From Phytoactinopolyspora limicola (GTDB lineage: Bacteria > Actinomycetota > Actinomycetes > Jiangellales > Jiangellaceae), in contig NZ_JAAOEN010000017.1 in NCBI RefSeq assembly GCF_011320225.1, forward strand, positions 32,909-96,908: a stretch of 64,000 nt of DNA, given 5' to 3'. The notes beneath the pieces were generated by a model. The model saw only the letters and a list, made by a program, of their open reading frames with translations, was not told the DNA's origin and ran no database searches. The position numbers were made by a program, and so were the translations under genes. Below, piece after piece: positions 35,162 through 43,687 of this stretch (position 1 is its first letter; every line of letters starts with the position of its first letter).

Positions 35162-36385
35162 GTGACAACAATCGCCGGCGTCAAATGCAGACTGTTCGCA
35201 GCGTCGTCAGATGGCCCCGGGGAGTTGTACGCCAATCCGCTGCGGGCGTGGGACGGCTCCGGTGACGGTGAGACGTCCTTCGGGTTCCACGAGTGGCTCG
35301 TGGTGGAGGTGGAGCTCAGCACTGGTGAGGTCGGCATCGGCAACGCCGCGTTGGGGGCCCGGTTGGCGCGCGACGTCGTGACCAGATATCTGGAGCCGGT
35401 GGTGGTGGGGGAGAGCCCGGCTGACCGGGAGAAGTTGTGGCAGCGGATGTATCGGACGGTGGTGGCCTTCGGGCGCCGCGGTGCCGGGATGGCCGCGGTC
35501 AGTGCGGTCGACATCGCCATTTGGGACGCCGAGGCCAGGCGGCTCGGTGTGCCGGTGTATGAGCTGTTGGGCGGCCAGAATCGGCCCCGGATCCCGGTGT
35601 ACGCGAGCCAGCTGTACCCCACGGCGGATCTCGACGCGCTCGCCGCGGAGGCCCGCGGATACGTCGAGCAGGGTTTCGGTATGGTCAAGCAGCGTTTCCT
35701 CTGGGGACCAGCGGACGGCCGGGAGGGTATGCGCAAGAACGTGGAGTTGGTGCGTACCGTGCGGGAGGCGGTGGGTGACGCCGCCGACGTCGCGGCCGAC
35801 GCCTACATGGGGTGGGATCTCGACTACGCCCGTCGGATGGCGTGGCTGCTCGAACCGTTCGATCTGCGATGGCTGGAGGAACCACTCCTGCCCGATGACG
35901 TCGTCGGCTACCGCGAGCTTCGGCGGGTCAGCCCGGTGCCGGTGGCCGCCGGTGAACACGAGGCGACCCTGGCGGGCTTCTACCATCTGATCACCACCGG
36001 GGCGGTCGACGTGGCGCAGCCGGACGTGAACCGGGTTGGTGGTCTCACCCCGGCGCGCAAGGTGTGCGCCCTGGCGGAGGCGGCTGGTGTCCCCGTCGTG
36101 CCGCACGCCGGCCAGGTACATAACTATCATCTGGTGGCGTCGCAGCCGGCGTGCCCCATGGCCGAGTACTTCCCGGTTAATCCGCAACCGCTGGTGGGCA
36201 ATGAAATGCCGCATCTGCTGTTCGGCGGGGAACCCATCGCGAAGGACGGCCACATCGAGCTCGCCCAGCTTCCCGGCCTCGGAATCACGGTCGCACCACG
36301 TGGGCCGGTGTACGAGCAAGATCCAGCTGATGGGGAGGTCACGTATGGCAACGGCCCGGACCGGCGTGCGGCAGCTCAAGTGTGA
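35162..36385 (+). CDS. Enolase-superfamily sugar-acid dehydratase (mandelate racemase type)
   Basis: A 407-residue protein of the mandelate racemase/muconate lactonizing family. Metal ligands are visible as Asp in VAADAYMGWD, Glu in RWLEEPLLP and Glu in AAGEHEA; the His of the His-Asp dyad is in VVPHAGQVHNYH. The pattern resembles L-rhamnonate or related acid-sugar dehydratases. I choose the GTG at 35162 for its GAGAGGAG site. It is the first of four same-strand genes (dehydratase, lactonase, SDR, zinc dehydrogenase) that would form an oxidative sugar pathway. The next gene starts 41 bases inside it. Confidence 0.86.
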   Translation: MTTIAGVKCRLFAASSDGPGELYANPLRAWDGSGDGETSFGFHEWLVVEVELSTGEVGIGNAALGARLARDVVTRYLEPVVVGESPADREKLWQRMYRTVVAFGRRGAGMAAVSAVDIAIWDAEARRLGVPVYELLGGQNRPRIPVYASQLYPTADLDALAAEARGYVEQGFGMVKQRFLWGPADGREGMRKNVELVRTVREAVGDAADVAADAYMGWDLDYARRMAWLLEPFDLRWLEEPLLPDDVVGYRELRRVSPVPVAAGEHEATLAGFYHLITTGAVDVAQPDVNRVGGLTPARKVCALAEAAGVPVVPHAGQVHNYHLVASQPACPMAEYFPVNPQPLVGNEMPHLLFGGEPIAKDGHIELAQLPGLGITVAPRGPVYEQDPADGEVTYGNGPDRRAAAQV

Positions 36386-37226
36386 CGAGCTGACCAGGCT
36401 CGGTGGGCAACTGCTCGAGGGCCCCTGCTGGGAGGCCCGCGCTGGGCGGTTACTCCTGGTCGATATCAAGGCTCCCGCCGTGATCATGATCGACTGGGAT
36501 ACCGGCGCGGTAGGGACCATCGCGACGGAGGAGTCGGTCAGCGCGATCGTCCCTCGCACTAGGGGCGGGTACGTGGTTGCTTGCCGGCAGGGTGTCGCCA
36601 CGTTTGACGGCGAACGGCTGCGGCCTATTGTCCCGATCGAAATGACGAAGACGTGGATCCGCACCAATGACGCCAAGTGTGACCCCGGCGGCCGGTTATG
36701 GGTGGGCACGATGGCCGACGACGACCGACCTGGCGCCGGGGCCCTATACCGCGTCGACCCCATGTGGGGGTTGCATCTGATGGTGCCGGAGGTGGACATC
36801 AGCAACGGCCTCGGCTGGAGCCCAGACAGCTCGCGGATGTACTACATCGACAGCACCACCCGGCGTATCGACGTATTCGACTACAACGTCGGCGACGGCT
36901 CGGCGACGAAACGCCGGGCCCTGGTCGACACCTCGGAGTTCCCCGGACTACCCGACGGTATGGCCGTCGACGCCGACGGTGGGCTCTGGGTGGCGTTCTA
37001 CGGCGGCTCGGCGGTGCGTCGGTTCGCCCCTGACGGTCAGTTGACCGCCGTCATCGAGGTTCCGACACCCAACGTGACCAGCTGCGCGTTCGCCGGGCCA
37101 CAGCTGGACGATTTGGTGATCACTACTGCCCGCGCCGAAGACACCGGGGTGCCGTCGCCCGGCGGGGATCTGTACGTGACGCGGCCCGGAGTTGCCGGCC
37201 TACCGACTGAGGAGTTCGCCGCATGA
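36345..37226 (+). CDS. SMP-30/gluconolactonase family protein
   Basis: A 293-residue beta-propeller lactonase. Metal-binding positions match the family: Glu in LLEGPCWE, Asn in RTNDAKCDPGGRLWVGTM and ISNGLGWSPD, Asp in LPDGMAVDADGGLW. The ATG at 36345 has GGGAGGT six bases upstream, inside the end of the dehydratase gene (41-base overlap). It should hydrolyse the aldonolactone made by a sugar dehydrogenase in the same operon. It is a paralogue of the gene at 1985. Confidence 0.9.
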   Translation: MATARTGVRQLKCDELTRLGGQLLEGPCWEARAGRLLLVDIKAPAVIMIDWDTGAVGTIATEESVSAIVPRTRGGYVVACRQGVATFDGERLRPIVPIEMTKTWIRTNDAKCDPGGRLWVGTMADDDRPGAGALYRVDPMWGLHLMVPEVDISNGLGWSPDSSRMYYIDSTTRRIDVFDYNVGDGSATKRRALVDTSEFPGLPDGMAVDADGGLWVAFYGGSAVRRFAPDGQLTAVIEVPTPNVTSCAFAGPQLDDLVITTARAEDTGVPSPGGDLYVTRPGVAGLPTEEFAA

Positions 37227-37900
37227 GCCGCAAGGCACTAGTCACGGGTGGAGCCAGTGGCATCGGAGCGGTCACCGCGGACAGGTTGCGCGCCGACGGG
37301 CTCGACGTCTTGACCGCCGACGTCGCCGGAGCGGCCGACATCGAGTTGGATGTCACCGAATCGCAGCTGGTCGACGACACGCTGCGCGAACTCGGCCCGT
37401 TCGACGTGCTGGTCAACAGTGCCGGAGTGGTGGGGCCGAACGCTCCGCTGTGGGAGGTTCCGGCCAAGGAATGGTCGCGGGTGATGGCGGTCAACGTGGA
37501 CGGCCCGGTCAACACTTGCCGAGCGGTCGTGCCGGGCATGATCGACCGCGGATGGGGGCGCATCGTCAACGTCGCGAGTATCGCCGGCAAGGAGGGCAAC
37601 CCGAACCTGTCGGCCTACTCGGCGTCGAAGGCGGCGGTCATCGGCCTGACCAAGTCTCTCGGCAAGGAGCTGGCCGCTTCGGGGGTGCTGGTCAACGCGG
37701 TCGCCCCCGCGGTGATCGCTACCCCGATGAACGCGTCGACCGCACCGGAGACCCTCGAATACATGATCGCGCGTATTCCCATGGGCCGCCTCGGGCAACC
37801 GGACGAGGTCGCCGAGCTGATCGCCTGGTTGTGTTCCGACCGCTGTAGCTTCTCCACCGGAGCGGTGTACGACATCAGTGGCGGTCGCGCCACCTATTGA
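37223..37900 (+). CDS. Short-chain dehydrogenase/reductase
   Basis: A 225-residue classical SDR with TGGASGIG cofactor motif, NSAG, catalytic Ser in NVASIAG and YSASK. Overlaps the lactonase stop by four bases. In this operon it probably oxidises the sugar or a keto-deoxy acid with NAD(P). The cofactor segment after the glycine motif is short, and the protein is a little under the usual 250 residues, but all catalytic residues are present. Confidence 0.9.
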   Translation: MSRKALVTGGASGIGAVTADRLRADGLDVLTADVAGAADIELDVTESQLVDDTLRELGPFDVLVNSAGVVGPNAPLWEVPAKEWSRVMAVNVDGPVNTCRAVVPGMIDRGWGRIVNVASIAGKEGNPNLSAYSASKAAVIGLTKSLGKELAASGVLVNAVAPAVIATPMNASTAPETLEYMIARIPMGRLGQPDEVAELIAWLCSDRCSFSTGAVYDISGGRATY

Positions 37901-37986
37901 CCAGGGAGCAGCGTAGCCAGCAGCAACGACGGTCGAGCAGGGGGTACTCAGGCCAACGAACACGTCGGCCGGATTGGAGTGGCGCC

Positions 37987-39042
37987 ATGCGGGCATTCGT
38001 CATCGAAGGGCCGTCGAGCGGTTCTATCCGGGAGGTCCCCGAACCGGAACCTGGCCCCCGGGACGTCGTCGTCGACGTGGAGGTTGTCGGGCTTTGCGGC
38101 ACCGACGTGGAGCTGTTCGAAGGGACTATGCCGTACTTCCGGCAGGGCCTGGCCGCCTATCCGCTACGTCCTGGCCATGAATGGGCTGGTACTGTCCGTG
38201 CGGTCGGCAGCGACGTCACGTCGGTAGGTCCGGGAGATCGAGTCACCGCGGACACCTTCATCGGATGTGGTGTGTGCCGGCTGTGTGGTTCGGGCCGGCA
38301 TTACCTGTGTGCGGACCATGTCGAGATCGGCGTGCGCGGTGGCCGGCCGGGTGCGTTGGCCGAGCTGATCTGCGTGCCCGAGGTTGCCGTCCACCGGCTC
38401 CCAGCGCAGATGTCCGCCGTGGCGGGTGCGTTCGTCGAGCCGGCCGGCTGCGCACTCCGGGCGGTCCGCGCCGGCGGAGTGGAACCGGACATGCGTACCC
38501 TCGTGCTGGGCACGGGCACGCTCGGTCTGCTGGCCGCGCAGTTCGCCCGGGCCCTCGGAGCATCGGTCTGTGTGGCCGGCAAGGAGCCTGAGCAGATCGA
38601 GCTGGCGTGGCAGCTGGGGTTCGACGACGTGACCCGCCCGCACCTGTTGAGCGGCGCCGGGTTCGACGCCGTCATCGAGGCCACTGGAGCACCGGAGGTT
38701 CCGGCCCAAGCCGCCGGGTGGTTGGCGCCGGGTGGGCGGCTGGTACTGCTGGGTGTGATGCCGGAGCCCGCGCCCGTCGACGTCGGCGCACTGGTCGTCA
38801 ACGACGCCGCCGTGATCGGCGTTCTGGGCGGGTCCGCCTGCCTGGGCGAGGCGATCGACCTCCTCGCCGCCGGGAAGGTCCAGGTAGAGCCACTGGTGGC
38901 GGCAACCGTCGGCCTGAACGACGTCGGCGGGGTGCTCGAACGCGGCGGCCGGGTAGCCGGAGCGGGGGCACCGAAGGTCCATGTCCGGCCGCAGGTGAAC
39001 CCGCCGGGCACCCGACGGGCCGCCGTGCGGCACGCTTCCTGA
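37987..39042 (+). CDS. Zinc-dependent alcohol/polyol dehydrogenase
   Basis: A 351-residue medium-chain dehydrogenase. Catalytic zinc ligands are Cys in GLCGTDVE and His-Glu in RPGHEWAG; the structural zinc lobe has CGVCRLCGSGRHYLC; the NAD motif is LGTGTLGLLAAQFA. The ATG at 37987 follows TTGGAGTGG; the ORF is open 30 codons further. It closes the four-gene sugar-acid operon after an 86-base gap. A sorbitol/threonine-dehydrogenase-like sugar oxidation is likely; substrate unknown. Confidence 0.88.
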   Translation: MRAFVIEGPSSGSIREVPEPEPGPRDVVVDVEVVGLCGTDVELFEGTMPYFRQGLAAYPLRPGHEWAGTVRAVGSDVTSVGPGDRVTADTFIGCGVCRLCGSGRHYLCADHVEIGVRGGRPGALAELICVPEVAVHRLPAQMSAVAGAFVEPAGCALRAVRAGGVEPDMRTLVLGTGTLGLLAAQFARALGASVCVAGKEPEQIELAWQLGFDDVTRPHLLSGAGFDAVIEATGAPEVPAQAAGWLAPGGRLVLLGVMPEPAPVDVGALVVNDAAVIGVLGGSACLGEAIDLLAAGKVQVEPLVAATVGLNDVGGVLERGGRVAGAGAPKVHVRPQVNPPGTRRAAVRHAS

Positions 39043-39079
39043 CTCCGGGTGGATCAGGGTGGGCCCGCGAAATGGTTCT

Positions 39080-39826
39080 TCACTCGTCGACGTGGTCGGC
39101 GCCTGGCTGGTCCGCGGGCGCTGAGCCGTCCGTCTCCGGTTTGGCCAGGTCGAGCGCGAACCGCGAAGCGGTCCGGGCGTGTTCGCGGATGAGTGTCGCG
39201 GCCCGGGCGACGTCGGAGGAGGCCAGTGCGGTGACGATCGCTTCGTGTTGAGCGATGGAGTTCTCCGCCGCGCCCGGAACCTGGTAGACCGCCCGGGCGT
39301 GGGTATCGGCCATGGCGATCAGTTGTTTGGTCAGCACCCGCAGCGGCACGTTGGGGGTTTCGGCGGCCAGCAAGGCGTGAAACTCGGAGTCGAGGCGGGC
39401 CGCGGTGTCGAAGTCTTCCAGCCGGACTGCCTGCACCTGCCGGTCGACGATCTCGCTGGCGAGTTTGGCGATGTCGGCGGCACGAGCAGCCGGCATGGTC
39501 TCCACCGCACGAGGCTCGAGGAGTCCACGTACCTCGTTCAGCGACTCGAGATCTTGGCGGTGCATGTACACCCAGCGCATCGCTGCGGCGGCGCTGTGGC
39601 CGGCCGCCACGTCGCGGGCGACGAACCGGCCGCGGCCCACGTGGACCTCGACCAGTCCGCTGGTTTCCAGCGCTTGGAGGGCATCGCGCAGCGCGGTGCG
39701 GGAAATGCCGAGCTGCCCGCTGAGGACACGTTCGGACGGCAGCTGGCTGCCGGCGGGAAACGTGCCGTCGAGAATCTGGCGGCGCAGCAGTTCCGTGGTC
39801 TCGGCTGAGATATGAAGGGCTGCCAT
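39080..39826 (-). CDS. GntR-family regulator of the FadR/FCD type
   Basis: A 248-residue repressor: N-terminal winged helix with PSERVLSGQLGISRTALRDALQALETSGLVEV, and an all-helical FCD ligand domain with the metal-binding pattern (Asp in FDTAARLDSEFHALL, His in AENSIAQHEAIVTAL). It is convergent with the zinc dehydrogenase gene. It is the best candidate to bind the FadR-like core at 34985 and control the sugar-acid operon; a palindrome TGAAA-N6-TTTCA at 39880-39895 may be its own operator. Confidence 0.9.
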   Translation of the reverse strand: MAALHISAETTELLRRQILDGTFPAGSQLPSERVLSGQLGISRTALRDALQALETSGLVEVHVGRGRFVARDVAAGHSAAAAMRWVYMHRQDLESLNEVRGLLEPRAVETMPAARAADIAKLASEIVDRQVQAVRLEDFDTAARLDSEFHALLAAETPNVPLRVLTKQLIAMADTHARAVYQVPGAAENSIAQHEAIVTALASSDVARAATLIREHARTASRFALDLAKPETDGSAPADQPGADHVDE

Positions 39827-39879
39827 AGCAGTACAACGGTACCCCGTGGAGGTTTGCTCTGAACCTTTGGTGATAGGTT

Positions 39880-39895
39880 TGAAATAAGAGTTTCA
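39880..39895. promoter_or_regulatory. Palindrome TGAAATAAGAGTTTCA before the GntR gene
   Basis: Five-base inverted arms with a six-base centre, 54 bases upstream of the regulator start, between it and rmlD. It has the same GAAA-N6-TTTC spacing as sites at 13245 and 26468. Confidence 0.4.
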
Positions 39896-39965
39896 TTTAA
39901 CTCCCATTCTTGTTCAGCCATGCCTATGCCCGCGCGGCGCCGGCGCGACGGATGATGTCCGGGGC

Positions 39966-40859
39966 ATGGAAGCCGCCCCCGTGTCCGGTCCGACGGCGCG
40001 GCTCGATACTCGAGACGTGACCCGTTGGCTCGTGACCGGTGCGAGCGGCCTCCTTGGCCGCGACCTCGTTCCCCTGCTGCCACCAACCCACACGACGGCG
40101 CCGACCAGTAGCGATGTGGACGTGAGAGACGAGCGCCGAGTATTCGACGCGATCGCCGGACACGACGTCGTGGTACACCTGGCCGCCTGGGTCGACCCGG
40201 ACCGCGCCGAGGCTGAACCCGACCGGGCGATGGCGATCAACGCCGCCGGCACCGAGAACGTCGCGCGAGCCTGCCGTGCACATCACGCCCGGCTGATTTA
40301 CGTCTCCAGCGACTACGTCTTCGATGGCCGCGCCGACCATCCGTACCAGGAGGACGCACCAACCCACCCGATCTGTGTCTACGGGCGCAGCAAGGTGGCC
40401 GCGGAGCAGGCGGTCCGGCGGCATCTGCCGGACGACGGGATCGTGTTGCGCACCGCGTGGCTCTATGGCGCCTACGGCCGGAGCTTCGTCGCTACGATGC
40501 GCCGCCTGGCCGACGAGGGTACGTCTCCGTCCGTCGTGACCGACCAGACCGGCCAGCCGACGTGGGCTCGCGACGTTGCCCAGCGCATCCTGGAGGTAGT
40601 GCGAGTTGGTGCGCCTGCCGGGACGTACCACGCTACCAACGGAGGGGCCACGAGCTGGTATCAGCTGGCCCGGACGGTGTTCGCGGCGTTGGGTCATGAC
40701 CCAGACCGAGTCCGGCCCATGACCTCCGACCGGCTCGACCGCGCCGCCCCGCGGCCGGCCTATTCCGCGCTCTCGCACGCTGGCTGGGCCCGCGCCGGCC
40801 TACGGCCTTTGCGCCCATGGCGCGAGGCGTTCGACGCGGCCGTGCCGGTCCTGTTCTGA
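39966..40859 (+). CDS. rmlD: dTDP-4-dehydrorhamnose reductase
   Basis: A 297-residue RmlD-type reductase, last step of dTDP-L-rhamnose synthesis. Motifs: GASGLLGRDL, YVSSDYVFDG, YGRSKVAAE, and the C-terminal LRPWREAF. The start at 39966 is plausible; a GTG at 40017, just before the Rossmann strand, is an alternative. The other three rml genes are in the convergent operon to the right. Its stop codon lies at the edge of the perfect palindrome at 40859. Confidence 0.93.
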   Translation: MEAAPVSGPTARLDTRDVTRWLVTGASGLLGRDLVPLLPPTHTTAPTSSDVDVRDERRVFDAIAGHDVVVHLAAWVDPDRAEAEPDRAMAINAAGTENVARACRAHHARLIYVSSDYVFDGRADHPYQEDAPTHPICVYGRSKVAAEQAVRRHLPDDGIVLRTAWLYGAYGRSFVATMRRLADEGTSPSVVTDQTGQPTWARDVAQRILEVVRVGAPAGTYHATNGGATSWYQLARTVFAALGHDPDRVRPMTSDRLDRAAPRPAYSALSHAGWARAGLRPLRPWREAFDAAVPVLF

Positions 40860-40936
40860 CGTTCCCCTCCCATGATCATGAACACTTTGCCGTGCCATGG
40901 CACGGCAAAGTGTTCATGATCATGGGAGGGGAACGT
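40859..40936. terminator. 78-bp perfect palindrome between convergent rmlD and rmlC
   Basis: Arms of 39 bases are exact complements with no spacer, centred on CCATGG; for example ACGTTCCCCTCCC at the left end matches GGGAGGGGAACGT at the right. It begins at the last base of the rmlD stop and includes the final codons and stop of rmlC. A bidirectional terminator is the simplest role. Confidence 0.85.
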
Positions 40937-41537
40937 GGTGGGGGGCGAGGCGAGGCAAGGCGCCGGCCAGCCGGGCTTGCTCCAGCGTCGGCGCGGCGGC
41001 GTCGCGGGGAGACAGCAGCGGTGTCATCGGCCGGCCTCGCCGGTCGATGTCGGGCCACTCGATGGCCAGGTGGGGGTCGAGCGGGTTGATCGTGCGCTCC
41101 CGTTCGGGAACGTAGTCCGACGAGCACAAGTAGGTGATCACGGACCCGTCCTGCAGCGACATCACCGCGTGCCCGAGCCCTTCGGATAGGTAGACCGCGC
41201 GCCGTTCGGCGTCGTCGAGCAGCACGGCGTCCCATTCCCCGAACGTCGGCGATCCCTCACGCAGGTCGACGACGACGTCGAAGACGGCACCATAAGGACA
41301 CGTGACGTGTTTGGCCTGCCCCGGGGGGACGTCGGTGACATGGATGCCGCGGATGGCCCCGGCCGCCGACACCGCGCAGTTCGACTGGCGGACCGGCATG
41401 GCCGAACCCAGGACCGGCTCCAACAGGTCCTGCTGAAACCAGACGGCCAGCGTGCCCCGGTTGTCGTGAAAACGGGGTGGCGTGATGATCCAAGCGCCCG
41501 GAATGGTCATCGGCTCTACCCGAGAATGTTCGGTCAC
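40920..41537 (-). CDS. rmlC: dTDP-4-dehydrorhamnose 3,5-epimerase
   Basis: A 205-residue cupin epimerase starting at the GTG at 41537 with GAGGAGG six bases upstream. Family landmarks are FHDNRGTLAVWF, the catalytic His in RGIHVTDVPPGQAKHV, and FDVVVDLREGSPTFG. The last four codons and stop are within the 78-bp palindrome. It is the third gene of the leftward rmlA-rmlB-rmlC operon, 55 bases after rmlB. Confidence 0.93.
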   Translation of the reverse strand: MTEHSRVEPMTIPGAWIITPPRFHDNRGTLAVWFQQDLLEPVLGSAMPVRQSNCAVSAAGAIRGIHVTDVPPGQAKHVTCPYGAVFDVVVDLREGSPTFGEWDAVLLDDAERRAVYLSEGLGHAVMSLQDGSVITYLCSSDYVPERERTINPLDPHLAIEWPDIDRRGRPMTPLLSPRDAAAPTLEQARLAGALPRLAPHHVPLP

Positions 41538-41592
41538 GGCGTCCTCCTCGGATCGCGGTCGCTTGTACGGGTGGTGCACCCGCGGTGTCCGG

Positions 41593-42585
41593 TCAGGCGG
41601 GAGACAACCGGGCCCGCCGCTTCAGTGGCTCCCACCACGGGCGGTGCTGTCGATACCAGCGGACCGTGTCGGCGAGACCGTCCTCGAACGACACCTCGGG
41701 CCGATACCCCAGCTCGCGCTGGATCTTCGTGATGTCGACCGAGTAGCGCCGGTCATGCGCCTTGCGGTCGGCGACCGGCTCCACCATGTCCCACGCCGAC
41801 CCGAGGGCGGTCAGGATCACGTCGGTGAGCTGCCGGTTGGTCAGCTCGGTGCCGCCGCCGATGTTGTAGATCTCGCCCGGTTTGCCGTGTTCGGCCACGA
41901 GCTGGATGCCGCGGCAATGGTCGTCGACGTGCAGCCAGTCGCGCACGTTCAGCCCGTCGCCGTACAGAGGAACCCGCTCACCGTCCAGGAGGTTGGTGAT
42001 GAACAGCGGGATGACCTTCTCCGGGAATTGGTACGGGCCGTAGTTGTTGGAGCATCGCGTGACACACACCGGCAGGCCGTGGGTCTCGTGAAACGCCCGT
42101 ACGATCAGGTCCGCCGACGCTTTGGATGCCGAGTACGGCGAATTGGGCCAGAGGGGGTGATCCTCTGGCCACGATCCGGCCGTGATGGACCCGTAGACCT
42201 CGTCGGTGGAGACGTGGACGAATTTGTCGACAGCTGTATCGACCGCGGCCTGCAGGAGAGTGTGGGTGCCGACGACATTGGTCTGTACGAAGTCGGCCGA
42301 GCCCACGATCGAACGGTCGACGTGTGACTCCGCCGCGAAATGCACCACCAGGTCGACTCTCGCCATCAGATCGCGAGCCAGGAGCGGGTCACAGATGTCC
42401 CCGTGCACGAAACTCAGCCGCGGATGGGTGGCGACGGGGGAGAGGTTCTCCCGGCTGCCGGCGTAGGTCAGTTTGTCCAACACGATGACCTCGGCGCCGG
42501 CGGCGTGTGGGTAGGCCCCGGTGAGGACCTGGCGGACGTAGTGGGATCCGATGAAGCCGGCACCGCCGGTGACCAGGATGCGCAT
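41593..42585 (-). CDS. rmlB: dTDP-glucose 4,6-dehydratase
   Basis: A 330-residue extended SDR with GGAGFIGS, the active-site STDEVYG and YSASKASAD, and the diagnostic CSNNYGPYQFPEKVIP block of RmlB. The ATG at 42585 begins at the Rossmann strand and is four bases after the rmlA stop; the ORF is open 45 more codons inside rmlA without meaning. It makes dTDP-4-keto-6-deoxyglucose, used here for rhamnose and possibly for the GT1 enzymes. Confidence 0.95.
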   Translation of the reverse strand: MRILVTGGAGFIGSHYVRQVLTGAYPHAAGAEVIVLDKLTYAGSRENLSPVATHPRLSFVHGDICDPLLARDLMARVDLVVHFAAESHVDRSIVGSADFVQTNVVGTHTLLQAAVDTAVDKFVHVSTDEVYGSITAGSWPEDHPLWPNSPYSASKASADLIVRAFHETHGLPVCVTRCSNNYGPYQFPEKVIPLFITNLLDGERVPLYGDGLNVRDWLHVDDHCRGIQLVAEHGKPGEIYNIGGGTELTNRQLTDVILTALGSAWDMVEPVADRKAHDRRYSVDITKIQRELGYRPEVSFEDGLADTVRWYRQHRPWWEPLKRRARLSPA

Positions 42586-42589
42586 GGCG

Positions 42590-43489
42590 TTACCGGAGCG
42601 CGACGGACATCGGCGAACGACGGGCCTGCTCGGCCAACTCCATGACGTAGTGGCCGTAGCCGGAGTTGCCGACCCGGCGGCCGAGGTCATAACACTGCTC
42701 GGCGTCGATGAGACCGGCATGCAGGGCGATCTCCTCCAGGCAGGCGATCCGCACGCCCTGGCGTAGCTCTAGCGCACGAACGTACTGCCCGGCTTCGAGC
42801 AACGACTCGTACGTTCCCGCGTCCAGCCACGCGAAGCCGCGGCCAAGGTCGACCAGCCGGGCCCGCCCCCGCTCCAGGTACGTCTTGTTGACGTCGGTGA
42901 TCTCCAGTTCGCCCCGGGCGGACGGGGTCAGGCTCCGGGCGATCTCGACGACGTCGTTGTCGTAGAAGTACAGGCCGGTCACGGCGCGGTTGGAACGCGG
43001 CGCGGCCGGCTTCTCCTCGAGTGAGATGAGGTGTCCGTATTCGTCGACCTCTCCGATGCCGTACCGGTGGGGGTCCGACACGGCATAGCCGAACAGCACA
43101 CAGCCTTTGATGCCGTCCGAGCTACGTGTGAGCAGCTGGGAGAAACCCGGACCGTGGAAGATGTTGTCGCCGAGGATCAACGCGACGGAGTCGTCCCCGA
43201 CATGGTCGGCGCCGACGATGAACGCGTCGGCCAGCCCACGTGGGTGAGGCTGCTCGGCGTAGCTGAACGTCAGACCGAGCCAGGAGCCGTCACCGAGAAG
43301 GCGCTCGTAGGCATCACGGTCCTGAGGTGTGGTGATGATCAGGATGTCGGTGATTCCGGCCAGCATGAGCACCGAGATGGGGTAATAGATCATCGGTTTG
43401 TCGTAGACCGGAACCAACTGTTTGGACACTGCGAGCGTCATCGGATACAAGCGTGTTCCGCTGCCGCCGGCCAGGACTATTCCTTTCAT
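42590..43489 (-). CDS. rmlA: Glucose-1-phosphate thymidylyltransferase
   Basis: A 299-residue nucleotidyltransferase with GGSGTRLYPMTLAVSKQLVPV, LILGDNIFHG and the C-terminal GYGHYVMEL. The ATG at 43489 is at the domain start; the upstream open frame of 58 codons has no similarity. It is the first gene of the rmlABC operon and feeds dTDP-glucose to RmlB. Promoter sequences in the 198-base gap before it could not be assigned with confidence. Confidence 0.95.
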   Translation of the reverse strand: MKGIVLAGGSGTRLYPMTLAVSKQLVPVYDKPMIYYPISVLMLAGITDILIITTPQDRDAYERLLGDGSWLGLTFSYAEQPHPRGLADAFIVGADHVGDDSVALILGDNIFHGPGFSQLLTRSSDGIKGCVLFGYAVSDPHRYGIGEVDEYGHLISLEEKPAAPRSNRAVTGLYFYDNDVVEIARSLTPSARGELEITDVNKTYLERGRARLVDLGRGFAWLDAGTYESLLEAGQYVRALELRQGVRIACLEEIALHAGLIDAEQCYDLGRRVGNSGYGHYVMELAEQARRSPMSVALR

Positions 43490-43687
43490 CGCGCATCCCT
43501 GCCAAGCGTCCACACGCTGGGCGGACGCGGTTGTGCGAATATGACTTGACGAATGTATCCGGCTGAGAGCAACTGTTTGAGGGGACGATTTCTGGGTTCG
43601 CGGCGCGGCCTCTAATTCCGCAAAAAGATTGCGGGTAGCCGGCCGCCACAAAGTGGGACCCATAACTAGAATGTGTTCAGCCGATAT

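Noticed and set aside
35207-36805. A 532-codon minus-strand ORF
   Set aside because: Lies wholly opposite the dehydratase and lactonase, both with clear active sites and ribosome-binding sites.
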